DNA of 64,000 nucleotides from Vigna angularis (GCF_016808095.1 NC_068970.1:11700501-11764500); one strand, 5' to 3'. Positions 24,499 to 38,300 are shown, numbered from the stretch's first letter. Notes: generated by a model not told the origin, from the sequence alone. Program-made: numbers and translations.

Positions 24499-27262
24499 AT
24501 TTAATTTTACAACTTGTTGATCGATGCATTGTATGCACCACTTACGTACGTTGCATGCAATTGCATTTATAGAGAGGTCCCATCTCTAATTTTTTTTATA
24601 TTTATTTTACCACAACACATTAGTTAAGCTAATTAATACAATATTTTGGGTAAATTTATATTTGAATTGAAATATCAATTAACATATTCAAACACACTAT
24701 ATAATTATTGAAAGAACTTTTAAAATTTCCATTAACATAGATAATTAATTATATACCGGATTAAATCTAATTGGTTTAACAGTTGAAATAATTTGTTAAA
24801 TAATTTAATTTTGTTATTAATTATTAGGTATGATGTAAATTTAAAAGAGTGAGTGGACGTGACGGACATAAGTTATATATCCTAAATTTTTTCTTTCAAT
24901 ACCACAATACTTTGGTTACATCGGTGTTTTGGCTACATTCGTACAATTATTAGTTAAATTTATCTCTAAACCATTATATTAATTATAACACATATAAACA
25001 AGTTTAAGTAGTAATGTTAGGGTATATACAACTTTTGTCATATAGGACCACTGAAAGCAGAGCTATCATACCATAACATATATATTGAATTTGCAGCATT
25101 TTTCTTGACTAATATTGAAGTTAATTAAGAAGTATAATAGCCTGTTCCACTGGTAAGAGAATTTGGGTGGACGTGTCTATTTAGATGGTTTTTCTTCTCA
25201 CCAGCTATTAAAAATATTTTCCAAATCTTATTATAATATTGAATAATTTTGATTTATAAATACTTTCACCATATTACACTTATAAAATTTAGAGTTAAAT
25301 ATGTTTGTTATTTTGTATTTATTTCTAACTTTGTTTTATTTGTCTTTTTTTTAAGATACATATTCTATCTTTTATAATCAAGTTAATTTTTTTTACGTGA
25401 CAAACGATGTGTCACGTCTCCAACCTATTTAAGACACATGTAGTGTGTTTTAGGTCAACAAGATAACTCACTAACAATGTTGTATATGTTCTTAGTCTAA
25501 TAAGATTGATAAGACACATATATTATTTTTTAAAGTCAACTAGATATTTAGATAACTCAGTAAGTCATTAGGATATATAGTCTGGTAAAATATGGAAAAC
25601 TTAGATGGTCCGATGGGAAATCTAAAGATGACAATGAGTCGTATTGGACGGATAATGGTTATCTGTTATCTTATATGTAATAAAAAAAATCCATTTATTA
25701 CCTATTAGATGTTCATTTAAAAAATACTTGCAAATATATGTAGATACCTACAAATATTTAAAAAAAAAATATTATACATTTTTAAAATAAAATCTAAATA
25801 AAATTATAAGAAATATAAAATATAATATAAATTTAAATTTAAATTTAATTAAATTTAACCTAATAAAATATAAATTAATTTTAATTTTAATTATATTTAA
25901 CTCAACACAATATAAATGAATTTTAATTAGATTTAATTTAATAAAATATAAATTAAATTTTAATTTTAATTTTTTACAAATAATAAATAATATAATACTT
26001 ATATCAACTCATTTATAAACAAATATTAAAATATTTATTATTTATTATTTACAAGTAATAAATAATTACGTGTATCAATTATTTCTTATAAATTTTAAAA
26101 GCTAAGCGGACACAAATATTTTTAACATATAAGATATATATTGAATTTGCAGCATTTTTCTTGGCTATTGAAGTTGCTAATTAAGAAGTGGCTGGTAAGA
26201 GAATTTTAGTGGACGTGTCTAAAACCCTTAGATGATTACTTTTCTCATCAGTTATTAAAAAATCATTGACCAAATCTTACAAATAAAGGAAATATTGAAT
26301 AACCTTCATTTATAAGGTACTTTCACTAAAAGTAGTTACAGTTATTAAAGCAATCCAAATTTATAAAATTGACTAACTTTAAGTCGACTTTTTCTTTTCT
26401 AATTATTTTTTCTTTGTCTAAAAAAGTTATGTTAAAATCCTTAATATTATAATACTCGTTAAAATTTAAGTAAACTTTTTCAGAATTAATATAATGTTTT
26501 TCAATTAATTTAAAACAAATGTTTTCAATTTAGGATTCAAATGAAAAATTCAAAACATCATTTCATATTTTGAAGTTCATTAAATCTAGAGATGAAGTAA
26601 AATCACTTATTCAAAATAATCCATACAAATTAAATATGTGATCTTACCACTGACACTTGTCAAAATATAGAGATATTTATTTGCAAAATTTCAACTCTAT
26701 AATAATTTTAGTAGCTTTATAAAAAGATTGTTTGTATAGTCTGAATTTAAAACAAATTTTGCCAAAAACCTTAAACTCACAGCCACATATAGGTAGCCGG
26801 TTAGGCAGGTGACTGGTAGACTTTTGCTTAAATGTCCAGTTTTAGCAATATCTTTATTCAATTCCCTCACAAATTTGAATTAGTTTAACTTAAAAAATTG
26901 AACCAATTTATTTATTTAGTTTTGAATTAGTTAACTTCTACTAATAGTTTACCTTGACAAGTCTAAATCTAAATATTATTTCATAAGTCGGTTTCACTTT
27001 ACATACAAATGGAAGGACATCAGTTAAAAAATTGTAAAAAGAAAAGATTCGATATACTTAAAAAATTATCAAATAATCAACGAAGTAGTTGAGGGGACAT
27101 TTACTTAGCTTTTTATTTAATGCTTTCGTTCTATATTTTAATTTTAATGCTTTCAATTTTTGTGAGAAAAAAGGGATAATAATAGATAGAAGCTATTCAA
27201 TTTTAACATAATATTGCATACTTAAAAATATCACTTCTTTTTCACTTCCTTAAATAGGATAA
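24499..27262. other. gene-free, very AT-rich region upstream of chitinase C
   Basis: It contains a diverged direct repeat pair (25078-25270 and 26125-26328) separated by extremely AT-rich low-complexity DNA (about 25680-26100). No exon was recognised. Confidence 0.55.
25078..26328. repeat. diverged direct repeat, two copies of about 200 bp
   Basis: Segments 25078-25270 and 26125-26328 align through the shared strings TATATATTGAATTTGCAGCA, CTGGTAAGAGAATTT, GTGGACGTGTCTA and TACTTTCAC, with small indels. They are about 1.05 kb apart in the same orientation. This is a local duplication later separated or interrupted by AT-rich sequence. Confidence 0.75.
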
Positions 27263-28275
27263 TGTTATTTTGGTAACATACATTAATTTAAAAAATTATT
27301 TTAAGGGAAATACAGTTAGTGGAAAACAGGTGGATGCAGAAGAGTGACCGTTCGTTTTGGATGACGACAGTATTTAAGGCCAAATTTCAAATAACGTGCC
27401 ACTTCTCTGTATGCCTTTCTTCTTCTCCAAAACGCTGAAACTCTTTTCTCTTTCTTCTCTCTAAAATCTCCTTCCTCTCTCTAAGAAAACCTCACCATTT
27501 CTTCTTCCGATCACCTCTCAGGCATCGCTGGAACACTCCCGGCGTCAAGAGTTTCCATTTAAACCGATCGACTTGTGATTCTGAGCTGGTGAGTTCTTTC
27601 TCTTTAAGCACGTTTGTTTAAGACTCGCATGCAACCCTCTAGTTCTGGTCGCCTGAGTGGGTAATATTATTCTGTGTGTTTCTGGTTTTCTATGTGGTTC
27701 AATATTTCTAAAACGTGGCCGTCAGACTTTAAGTCTTTGGTAGTAGGGAGCTCTAATTCTTCATAATTGAGCGTTCGGTCACGCTTAGAGGTAAGAGAAA
27801 CTTATATAATTTAATTTAGCTTGTTGTGTTGAATGTTTGTATGCTTGCATGATACGTGTGATTATTTGATGAGTATGAAATATGATTGTACTGCTGGTTT
27901 GGATGTGTGGATGGACGTATGATATACGCTGTGAACTGAGTTGGGATAGAGTTTAATCTTCGAACCGTAGTATTCTGAGCAAAGGTGTTTAGCATGGTCG
28001 AACATCATTAACGAGCGTTCGGTTCTTCTTGGGAGTGTATGGTCTTACTTGAATTATCATGAGTTAGGGATAGTGTTTAAGAGTCTTTCGGTAATATTAT
28101 ATAGGAATAAATAATCTGTGATCGAGAGTTTGTATTCATCATTCAGTTTTCGTTGAGCGTCCGTTCATGTTAAGTTCTTCTTTAGACTTCCTAAACAATT
28201 TAGTTAATGTGTTATATTCTACCTAAAGTCGTAGACATTATCGTTCTTTTCATTCAGAATAAGTGGTGGCTCAAT

Positions 28276-28310
<35 letters not shown>

Positions 28311-29594
28311 TCATTCTTTTTCTGAGAGTTTATTAGCGATCGGTCTTGGACCAATCTTTCAGTCTTAGTAGCGCTCGTTCCTGATAAGCAATTGGTCTTG
28401 GACCAGCGCTCGTCCAATAGTGTTCGGTTTCTACCGGGCTCGGTCTTAAACCAAGCGTTGGGTCTTGTTTTCTGTAATATAGTATTATTGTGCTTAGAAT
28501 CAGAGTCTTTATTCAAACTAGCTAGCGTTCATTAATTCATAGTTTCTCATCAGTATTAGTATTTAGTGTAAATCAGTGTTGGTCTTTAAAAGGTGTTCGG
28601 CCTAGAGTCTTAGTACTCGGCCTAGGCTTTGTGGCGTCCGGTTGAACTCTTAGGAGTCTGTTTATTGTAGTAGATGAGTAGCGCTCAGTCTCGTTAATAT
28701 CTAAGAAGCGTCATTCCAGTCGTACTTAGGTTATGATAAGGGCGTATGATCTTATTTCCTTTGAATGTATGGATGATTAAGTATGAGGAAAATTGAGATA
28801 TGATGTGTATGAAATAGTTGATTATGAACGAGTATTCCAGGGAGGAATATCTCAGAAAGTGGTTATTGATTGGTAAAGTATGAATGTGGGCAAAACTTAG
28901 CGGGTGTTCATCTTGATATTCCATGATTACTCGTTCTCATGTAGAGATGAGTAAGTCACGTGTGGGAATGACAGGAGGTCCTAGTCCATAAGGATAACTT
29001 GGACGGAACGGATCAACCTCGGGTGGCAGCTGTTGAGGGTATCCCAGTTACTACATCACCCGGGTGCACGAATGTCATAGCTACACAGGATTCATACAGT
29101 CCGGACAGTCAGAGTCATGTGGTCGTTATTTGCATGCATGGATGTATAAATTATGATGTGGTTGTTGTTGGTGTTGTTATGAATGTTGTATGTTGTGATT
29201 GAATAAATTAAATTACATAAGCTTACCCTGTTTATCATTTTTGTCTGTGTTGTACGTTCGGGTCGTTGTCCTGTTGCAATGATCATCCGTGTGGATGTGA
29301 GCAGAAGGAGAAGAGTTGCTTGAAGAAGTATTGGAAGATGCAACAGAAGTGAAGGCCGAACCTTGAGAGCGTTCAGTCTGGTGTTAGCTTTACCTTTTGT
29401 AAGACCGTTCGATATAATTTATTTTGTACGTCGTTCGATCTAGTAGTAGCTAGAGTAGTGGTTTTAATTTTCCAGTTATTGTGTAAGGCCGTTCTGCCAT
29501 AATCGTATCTCGTTCAGCGTAGAACTGATCTGTAGTATTGTTAACATGTGATTATTCTCTATATGGTTTTACACTGTATTTTTGGGATGTTACA
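27263..29594 (+). mobile_element. probable solo LTR of a large retrotransposon
   Basis: About 2.3 kb of distinctly GC-richer, non-coding sequence in an AT-rich background. It contains a TATTTAAGG promoter-like box near 27371, a C/T-rich leader and a GGTGAGTT splice-donor-like site near 27589. CGTTCG/GCGTTCGG-type motifs recur throughout. It ends GGGATGTTACA, a typical LTR 3' end. The right boundary (29594) is fairly clear. The left one (TGTTATTTTGG at 27263) is a guess, and no target-site duplication was found. There are no gag or pol motifs, so it is a solo LTR or a fragment. An expressed non-coding gene is a weaker alternative. Confidence 0.5.
28276..28310. repeat. compound (GT)n(AT)n microsatellite
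   Basis: About eight GT units followed directly by about ten AT units, inside the LTR-like segment. Confidence 0.9.
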
Positions 29595-31232
29595 AAATAT
29601 AATTATTAAAATAAATATATTTATGTAGTTACGAAGAAAAGAAGAAGAAAAAAAATATAAAGTATAATTTTGTTTCGTTGTAAAAGTATCATTAATCCTC
29701 AAAATAAAAGTATGATTTCTCTTAAAAAAAAAAGGTAATCGATCATGTCACAACTAAAATCGCGATGAAAGACTAGTGAAATTCTACAAAATAAAAATGA
29801 GATTGAAAATTAGAGTTTGAATCGCCATCAATCATCAACCATAACTATGGAAAACTACGAAAAACGATTAAGTTTTAACCACTGTAATACCGCTTCCTGT
29901 GTTAGAAATCGAATCTCATGGTCAGATATTGTTTTTCCCTTTTTTTTCTTTGATCTATGTTTTCTGTTTTGTATGGTAAAGTTTACATTATGATTTGGTG
30001 TTGTCATTGAGAAGATATTATGGTTGTTATGGTGGAAAATAATAGAGAAAGAGATGAATAAGAAAAGATTTGCTGATGGTGGTGTTTCAGGTAGCGTATG
30101 AGTATTAAGAGGGTATGAAGATGATTGGAGGAAATTGTCGGTAGCTGTGATTGGAAGCTGAAGAAATTAGGTTGGTGGAGTTGATGAAGCATCAGCAATT
30201 TGCGAATGAGCAAATTCAGTTGGTGAAAAGATTACGAATACACAAGGATTGGCAATGATGCTGATGAAATATTACGAATTAAAGAACATCAGTAGTGGTG
30301 CTATGATGATGGCAGCGGAATAAAAAACCAAATAAACTGAAACACAATAACATAAAATAAGTTCAAAATAAAACCAAATCAAATCAAATCATTTTGAAAC
30401 AAATAAAATCACATCAATGAAATCAAATAAAACTAAACCAAATTAAACAACATCACATAAAATAAGATTAAATAAAATCAAATATAATAACGAAATAAAA
30501 ATCACATGAAATCAAATCAAATAAAGTAAAATCACAACAACAAAATAAAAATCAAATACACAACAAAAAGAAAGAAATATTTACATTTTTTTAAATTATA
30601 TATATATATATATTATATTTCTATTTCATTTTATTTTTTACGAGTTACTGGATAAAATTGAGCGTTGAATTTATTAAATATATAAAAAGTTAGAGTAAAT
30701 AAGAGTGTCAAGTAGAAAATAAATGCTTTTTCCAAAATGTAAATTTGCTTTTAATCAATTAAATATAAGTTTAACTTTTATTCTTTACATTTAAAATTTA
30801 ATATTTCTAATTTATGCAATTAAAAAATAATTTATTTTTATCCCGTCCAAATTTCTCATACTTAAAATTTGTCATAGTAAATATTTTGAAACGGAAATGA
30901 ATATTATTAGATATTTAATGATAAAAGTGCAAAAACACTGTGAAACAAACCTCGTATAATTTTAAAAAGTGAAAAAATAAATCTTTAATAATATTTTGGA
31001 CAAATAAGCTTTATTTATTTTTTTAACTTAAAAAACTGAAAAATTAATTTGAAGTCTAAAAAATTCAAATAATTCACAAATTTGATATACTAAAAACATG
31101 TAAAATAAGAGTCCTCTTTAGAGAAGGTTGTTCATACCCATGTTGAGCGCGTGCATTCACGCGTCTACCGTATTTCCCTCCTTTATTAGTCACTGTGTGA
31201 GCCCGAAGAAGCTCGACCTCTCTTGCTCTTCA
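29595..31232. other. gene-free region upstream of the metallophosphoesterase
   Basis: It includes an A-rich low-complexity block (30318-30590) and, at its right end, the promoter and 5' UTR of the next gene. The 69-residue minus-strand ORF at 30004-30213 has no family resemblance. Confidence 0.55.
30318..30590. repeat. A-rich degenerate tandem sequence (AAATAAAATCAAAT-like)
   Basis: Many imperfect, irregularly spaced copies of an AAAT(A)AAATC-like unit give nearly T-poor low-complexity DNA. The degeneracy and lack of fixed spacers rule out a CRISPR-type array. Confidence 0.75.
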
Positions 31233-34200
31233 ATGGCCGCGTCGTCCTCTATTCGAATCGTCGTCGTCGGTGATGTGGTAAAGTAACCTCTTCCCACTTT
31301 CCAAACCCAACTTTTGCTTCTCATGTTTGCTAGTTTTGGGACAATGCCTATGACCTAATTTGGGGTTTTCTGAAGCATGATTACTGGAACTTTGAACAAG
31401 ATTCCAAAGCGCTTGAGTTCTTGCAGGTACTTTTCTCCATTATCCTGTTTCCATTTTCGTTCCCTGTTAATGAAAAAGCTTATGCATATTCTGCTGCCAA
31501 CCCACGTGCCATTTGATTCAATCCTCGATGCTGTGGGGTTCTGTGCTCTATCTTCTCTTTCCTATTCTCATTTCCATGCTATTTAAGCTTACAAAAAATA
31601 TGATAATTATGATAAAAGATTATAGACCAGAATAATAATTTTGGTTATCCCAGTAAAAGGGAAAAAAGCTGAGGTTGTTTGTTTTCATAGGGTGTTAAAA
31701 AATCTTACCTTGTTGTGAAATGCAACTTCCCTAGTACTAAAGGAAAATTATCGTCACTTATTTGCTATTATTATTTTGGTCTTGGTTACTAATAAACCTT
31801 ATTTGGAAATTTTATTATGCCGAAGCTAACCCGGTGCAGAGACTCCTACTACCTCCGAGCCCCCTAAACACAAATACTTAAAAGAGGTTGCTACAAATGG
31901 ATGGATGTCCCTGTAATCTGCTGGGGATTGCTAAATTGGCTGTGTAGATAGACATTGAGCGTGTTTGTATAGAAAACTAGTAGCGTTTTTGTGAACTTCT
32001 CTACTGAAAAACAAAACTATATTTCCATTAGAGAAGCTCTAAAAAGTCTTTCTTACTTCCATTCCCATATAGACCAAAATAATTAATAAACAAAACCCCT
32101 ATTTCTGGAGTCCAAGAGTCACTTGTAATAGTAAAACATGTACCTGCTAAAATTAATTGGCTAGTTGCACTTTGATGTAGAAAGGTTGTGTAAGATCAAA
32201 TCTTGGTTAGAGATTTGGGAACAAAATGATAAAGGAAAAATTATAAGGAACTAAAACTAGAGAAATCAAAATAAGAAGTAAGAACAATTTTTTTTTTTGT
32301 CCTTTTTGCACGCCATGAAGGGGAAAGAAAACAAAGAGAAAGTTGTGATATTGAATATTCATCTATCATTAATTTCTATTAAGTTGATGCAACTACTTAA
32401 TGTACAATATTATTGACTTGTTTTCTTATATCTGATCTATCAATCTAATCTAGTCCTATGTTGAAGTGCAGCCAGATTTGGTGCTGTTTACAGGCAAGCT
32501 TCACTTTACTGCTGATCAACCTATCATACTACAGTGATTTTTCTTAAATGCATTTAAGTGTCTTTACTTCCTCTATGCCTATTTTAATTGTTATGAAAAT
32601 AGCTGGTGTAGACCTATGAAAAATCGGTGTCCATCTTGAAAATTGAATGCTATGGCATTGATCTGTTTAACTTCTAAATAACCTAGGAGTATGGTTTGCA
32701 TTAATAGCCAGAGACCTGTACAAATCAGCATGTGCCAAGTTTATGGCCTGTTAATTTATCTTTGTTGTATAACTTATGATTTGTTATGATTAATTTGTTA
32801 TTTGATTTATCTGTGTATTACTGTTTTCATCCTTTTTCAACTGTCACATTCAATCTTGTTAGGTGATTTTGGTGATGAAAATGTTGAAGTCGTTCAGAGT
32901 GTTGCAAATGTTGAATTTTCTAAGGCAGTTATATTGGGAAACCACGATGCCTGGTTCACTAAACAGTTTTCTAAAAGGTGAAGTTTACAAGTTTGTTCCT
33001 GGAATCATTCTTTGTGCGTGTTTGTGTACTCTGTGAAAAAAGGTTCATGTTGTTTGATTATTCCATAGGGCTTAATGAAAATTTCATTTGAGAAATAGAT
33101 AGAAAACTAGGAAAATAAACTTTGAAATTATGTCTACAGTACATCTTTTTTGTCCCACCACCCTGATAACAACATGCAAACACACACAAATAATCCCATC
33201 CGTCCAATCTTTTTGACAGTAGAAGCTTTGTACTATGTCAAAAGCTTAATTTGTTTGAGTTTGTTTTGTACGCAGTAGGTGGTAGTTGCAAATGCTGATT
33301 TCTATTCAAATTGTAAACTAACACTTTGATTCAAATATTAGCCAGGAGAAGGATAAAGTTCAGCTTCAGCTAGAATGGTAAGCTTATCTATAAGTATTTG
33401 ATTTATTCTGAGAAAATTTTGCTCTGATTTATTAATTTGACTTATGCATTTCAAAATCTTATTAATTTACTTTTGACAAAAGCATATTTGTTATTTCTGT
33501 TTATGTGCTTATATAATGCTATAGGTGAATTAACTTGTTCACAGGTTTAACAAAAGAAAATGGGCTATTTCATTTTCCATTATTAAATGTTTAAAATGAG
33601 ATTTTAAAATATCTATGATGAATTTTTTGTTGTTCCGGAAACGTGTCAATTCTAGAGAAGTTACCAATTACTGAAAGCACAGTTAACTACTTTAGAGTTC
33701 TTGTTGACACCTTTCCCAGATTAATTTTATCCCCATTCTCGATAATTGTAAATTCCATTGAGTTTACTTATTATGCTTTTATTATTTTATGGAGATCCTT
33801 AGAAAATTTACTGATAAATGAATCTATCAATATAAATTCAGCCTTGGTGAGGAGCATGTGGCTTATCGACGATCAGACTTCCCTCTAATAAAAGTAAGCG
33901 TTGTTGGTGGACGGCCATTTTCTTGTGGGGGTAAACCATTGTCGCAGAAAAAGCTTCTTTCTGCAAGGTGTGTATTGTAATGGAAGTAATCAGACAATTC
34001 GATCCTCAAAAGGCTCAAAATGTATTTAGTATTTTCAGCTTTCCACCTTAGTTTCTAATGCCTACAAAAAAGAGTTAAGTTCACCAATCACCATTTTTCT
34101 CCCATCACATTATCACCTTGAAAGAATGCCGTACGATCTTTCCAACAGTTACTCATATTATTAACTTTTGATGCTATGTATTTATCTTGCCCAATCTTGC

Positions 34201-35327
34201 CTCGCCTCGCCTCATTTAATTATCCATTATTGTGACAACAGATAATCCACAATAGAAGTAGAGTTAGGTGGTCTTTTATGATTTGTTTAGGAGATCATAT
34301 ATGTTGTGTTTTTTTACTATTACTATAATTCCATGGTAGCTCGAAATCAATTTATCAGTTGAGCTTTGTCATAGATATGGAATTAAAGACATGGATGAGA
34401 GTGCTAAGAGAATCCAGAAAGCTGCTCGTGGTACACCGGATGATCATTTTCTTATATTACTTGCACATAACGGGCCCTCAGGTGACACATGGCATTTCAA
34501 TTTTGTTATCAGCTCTGTTGGTACTGCTTGTCTATCACACCTAATACACATCCTGATGTTTAAATTTTAAATTTGTATAGGCCTTGGTTCTGATTTGAAT
34601 GATATATGTGGAAAGGACTGGGAATTTGGGGGTAATGGTGATTATGGTGATCCAGGTAATACGTATACTTCATGACTTAAATTTTTATTAAAATATTATC
34701 TTTTTGTGGTTTTGGCACTCAGCAATAATGACAACTGTCAAGGCCGTATTCCAGCCTCCACCTCCTCCCGCTTATTATTATTTGAATAACAATCTTTCAT
34801 TTCATTTCAGATGTTTCTGTATGTTATTCTGAATAATCATTTCCATTTTAGTTGATTTGTACCTTAAGGTGCCACTGAAGAATGATGGAGATAATGCAAA
34901 CATAACAAAACTGAGATAATACAGTTTTTACCTAGTTTATTATGTTTATATGACAGATCTAGCACACGCCATATCCTTGCTAAAAGAGAATGATCAAGTA
35001 TCAATTCCCTTGGTTGTATTTGGTCACATGCACAAAGAGCTGGCATATGGCAATGGCTTTAGGAAAATGATTGTGGTTGGCCCTGATAACACCATATACT
35101 TAAATGGGGCAATTGTTCCTAGGGTCAAAAGGTTGAATGATGAAGACAAGAGAAGCTTAGACGAGGAAAGTGCTCTTTCCTCATCAGAGGCAAAAGGTAC
35201 CAGAAGAGCCTTTACTTTAGTTGAGATTTCAGAAGGGAGAGTTGCTAAGATTGCAGAAAGTTGGGTCTCAGTCGTTGAAGATAGGACCACATTAGAAGAA
35301 GAGCACATACTATATGAGGTCAGCTAG
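31233..35327 (+). CDS. calcineurin-like metallophosphoesterase (plant/cyanobacterial type)
   Basis: A two-metal phosphoesterase of the calcineurin-like superfamily, resembling the group shared by plants and cyanobacteria; its substrate is not known to me. Nine exons (31233-31277, 31376-31426, 32472-32493, 32863-32977, 33342-33377, 33842-33967, 34375-34481, 34581-34655, 34957-35327) give 315 residues in frame. Metal ligands are all present: GDVHD (D14, H16), GDFGDE (D41), GNHDAW (N66, H67), AHNGP (H163) and GHMHKE (H216, H218). Intron 3 uses a GC donor (ACAG/GCAAGC); the other introns are GT-AG. The N-terminus is short (MAASSSIRIVVVGD), leaving no clear transit peptide, so the protein is probably cytosolic unless a longer upstream start exists. 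The tail after about residue 245 is Ser/Glu-rich and then conserved to the end. Confidence 0.9.
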
Positions 35328-38300
35328 GATCCTCATCCTCCACATTTAGGCTCCTGCCTCTGTCACACCCATTTTAATGCGTAGATGAATAAAGCCAAGG
35401 GTGAAATATACATCGAAGCTGATTCCTTATCCCGATGAATAGTATTTAATTTCATTGTTAATAACTACTGTATAGACTACACAAATGGCATATGCTCTTA
35501 TACTCATTCCTTATCTAGCTGGTGTGATTTATTGCTTGTACCGCACCTCTATTTCATGTGGCAAGTCAAATGTGAAGGGCTCGTGTCAAATTATTTTCTT
35601 CCTAGCATAGAGGACTGCACCCCTGTTTGTTTTTGTTGTCCTTGCGCATTTGGATTCATGTTGAATGATATGGGTGGGTCTATTGGATTACACAGGCTGT
35701 TCCATTTGCCGTCATGGTGACTAATATTTTTAACCTGGCACTGTCTGCTTGTGGTGCCATTGTATTGTCCAAATTTTACTCCATTTTGCAAGCACTATAC
35801 ACGGATTCTGCAGCTGATAGGTTTGGAGTACATCATTTTCATGTTTGTCTTTTTTTTTTTTTTCTGGACCCAATGAAGATTGCAGTGCTTTGGCAGATGG
35901 CTGTGATCCCATTTGGTCATGAAATGACTCCCCTGACTTTTAGCTCTAAAGTAAAGGTTAAAGAGGCTGTGATACTGAAGGTTGACCAAACTTTTAATGA
36001 TTTGATGCTGGCTTGTTTCCTCTTTTCATTAATTTTTTCTCTTTTGATGAGTTAAGAAAAAGTTTCATTCACATGAAAGAAATGACCCATTTCCTAGACT
36101 TACTCGATTAACCTTGCTATTGGTGAATGACATATTCCACGAATACCACTTACAATCATTTACAGGTTCCTTAATTTCTTATATCATTTGTCAGCACTAA
36201 CCAAGCATCTTTCCCTTCTATATAATAATCTCTTTTTTAAGCTTTCCATTCTACAAAAGTATGCAGTAGTAGTATTATTTGGCACTGTCTTTTCTGTTTT
36301 GCTTTCTTAAGGTTTGGTGCACCGAATTCCAAGCAGTCTATGGACTGTTTTTGACTCGTCCGGTTCCTTTACAGCCATTGGATAACAGAAAGTAAAGTTA
36401 AAAGGAAAGCTTAAAGTAACTCCAAATACTTTTCTTGGTAAAACATTGAGTTGATTCTGACCCTGCTAAAAATTGCTATTAACTTTATTGTAAAATCTGG
36501 GGGCACCATTTTATAATTGTGTGGTGAACATGAAAGCAAATACCCCACCCTATTGGCTTTATTTTAGTGTCCATACATAATTTGATAGAGAACTCTGATA
36601 TCTCAACATGTTTCTCTTCATCAATTTTGATATACCATTAACATCATTCCTTCATTTTTTAGGATTTCTACTTTTCTTCTCTAGAGGCCCCGCCCCTTAA
36701 AGATTAGTCAATTAAGTTTCTCTAGTTTTTCTACCGTAAAGCCAACATTTTGGTCCATTTAATATTTCCATTTCTTTGACAACTCATTTATGTTTTCCAA
36801 CTTAGCCTAGGGTCTTTCTAGATAGGGTTAAAACTTGCAACTTCCTGGCACCATACTAAATGCGTACTTTACTTTGCTTCCTCATCCTCATAATTAGATT
36901 ACTGTAATTAAGATTCTGAATTTGGTACATCATATTTTGTTTCATCAGTTTTAGAGTTGGCACGATAGCCTTTATAGGGACAATCACTGAAATTCTATCT
37001 CAAGCTTAAGAGAGAAAAATATAGGTCTGCGTATGTCTAACTGTTCCAAGCTTAAATGAATATTAATTGAGGCACAGCTGCATGATTTTCTAGCTATGCA
37101 CAGTGCATTCGAATCCTTCAATTTTCAAAAAATACTTTAAATGGATGAACATGGTTGAGTAATTGTTGACAAACAAAACCATTCACTTTACCATTCAGCT
37201 TTTTGTACCTTTTTGAACATGAACTGCTCATAATAATAATAATGCCATAATTTATCAAGGAGTAAATATAGAACATGCTCATTATGTCAAAGCAGTTTCC
37301 TAACAGCATGTAGAAAGTTGCTATAAAAAGGATTAGCTTGGTCATTATGAAACAACATATCAAGAATCTGGTCAAATTTTCTTCCTTTTTCTTGGGGATT
37401 TTGAAAGTTATCCAATTTCAATAGATAACATTTTTTATAATAAATATTTAAAGTTTGTCCAATAATGCACAACTGAGAAATAATTAACAATCAACTAAAA
37501 AACAAATAAATTATTGTCAACTAATCAAAGTACATACATATAGTTGAAAAGTAAAATCCTCATATCTTAAAGATATGTTCAAAGTAAAACCACACTTTTC
37601 TGTCTCAAAGCATTAATACATTATTATAAGTTAGTCCATTTAATGAAAGCAACAGATTCAGAGTAAAAAATTTCTACTTTTTGTAATTTTTGACATTACT
37701 GTTACCTAATCTTTCATCTTCACAATTCAACATGACATTGCTGAATCTTTATAAAACAACATGAGAGATATTAAAAACCATGACCCAGAGGAATCTAAAG
37801 AGAGGAATTCATAATATAATTGAAAAAAAAAAAGTGTTTGTGAAGAGAACAAATTGTATATTTCTGAAAAGCAAAAGATAAACATAGAATGTCTACTCTG
37901 ACATGTTTGACCCCTTCTTCTGTCACAGTTGGCCCTCTTTATTTGAAGATCCTCTGCTACCTTTGACCGAATCTAGACCCTCTATGACTCTGTACTCTTA
38001 CGTCTTCATCTTTCCATCTTGATCCTCTTGTTAACCACAAATGGCACACTGTTTTCAGGGTTAAACAAGCAAACCTATATTTAAATAAATTAATGTAATT
38101 ATTTAGTGTTACATGTATGTTATTCTTATCTGTTCATAAAAATAAAATAAAAATGTTATACAATTGGAGAATGTTCCAACTATAATTTTTTTTCTGATAT
38201 ACTAACCTAAGCTGTTTTAGAGACTCAAATTTAAGACTTTGTAATGTTCCCAGTTTGTCACAACAATCATGTTAGCTGTTGACACAACTTTGGAAAATAG

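Noticed and set aside
28271..29343. Several 67-83-codon ORFs on both strands between 28.2 and 29.4 kb
   Set aside because: They fall inside the LTR-like segment, match no gag or pol motif and include microsatellite-derived residues.
30318..30590. Possible CRISPR-like or satellite array
   Set aside because: The units are degenerate and irregular, with no constant repeat or spacer length; this is A-rich low-complexity plant DNA.
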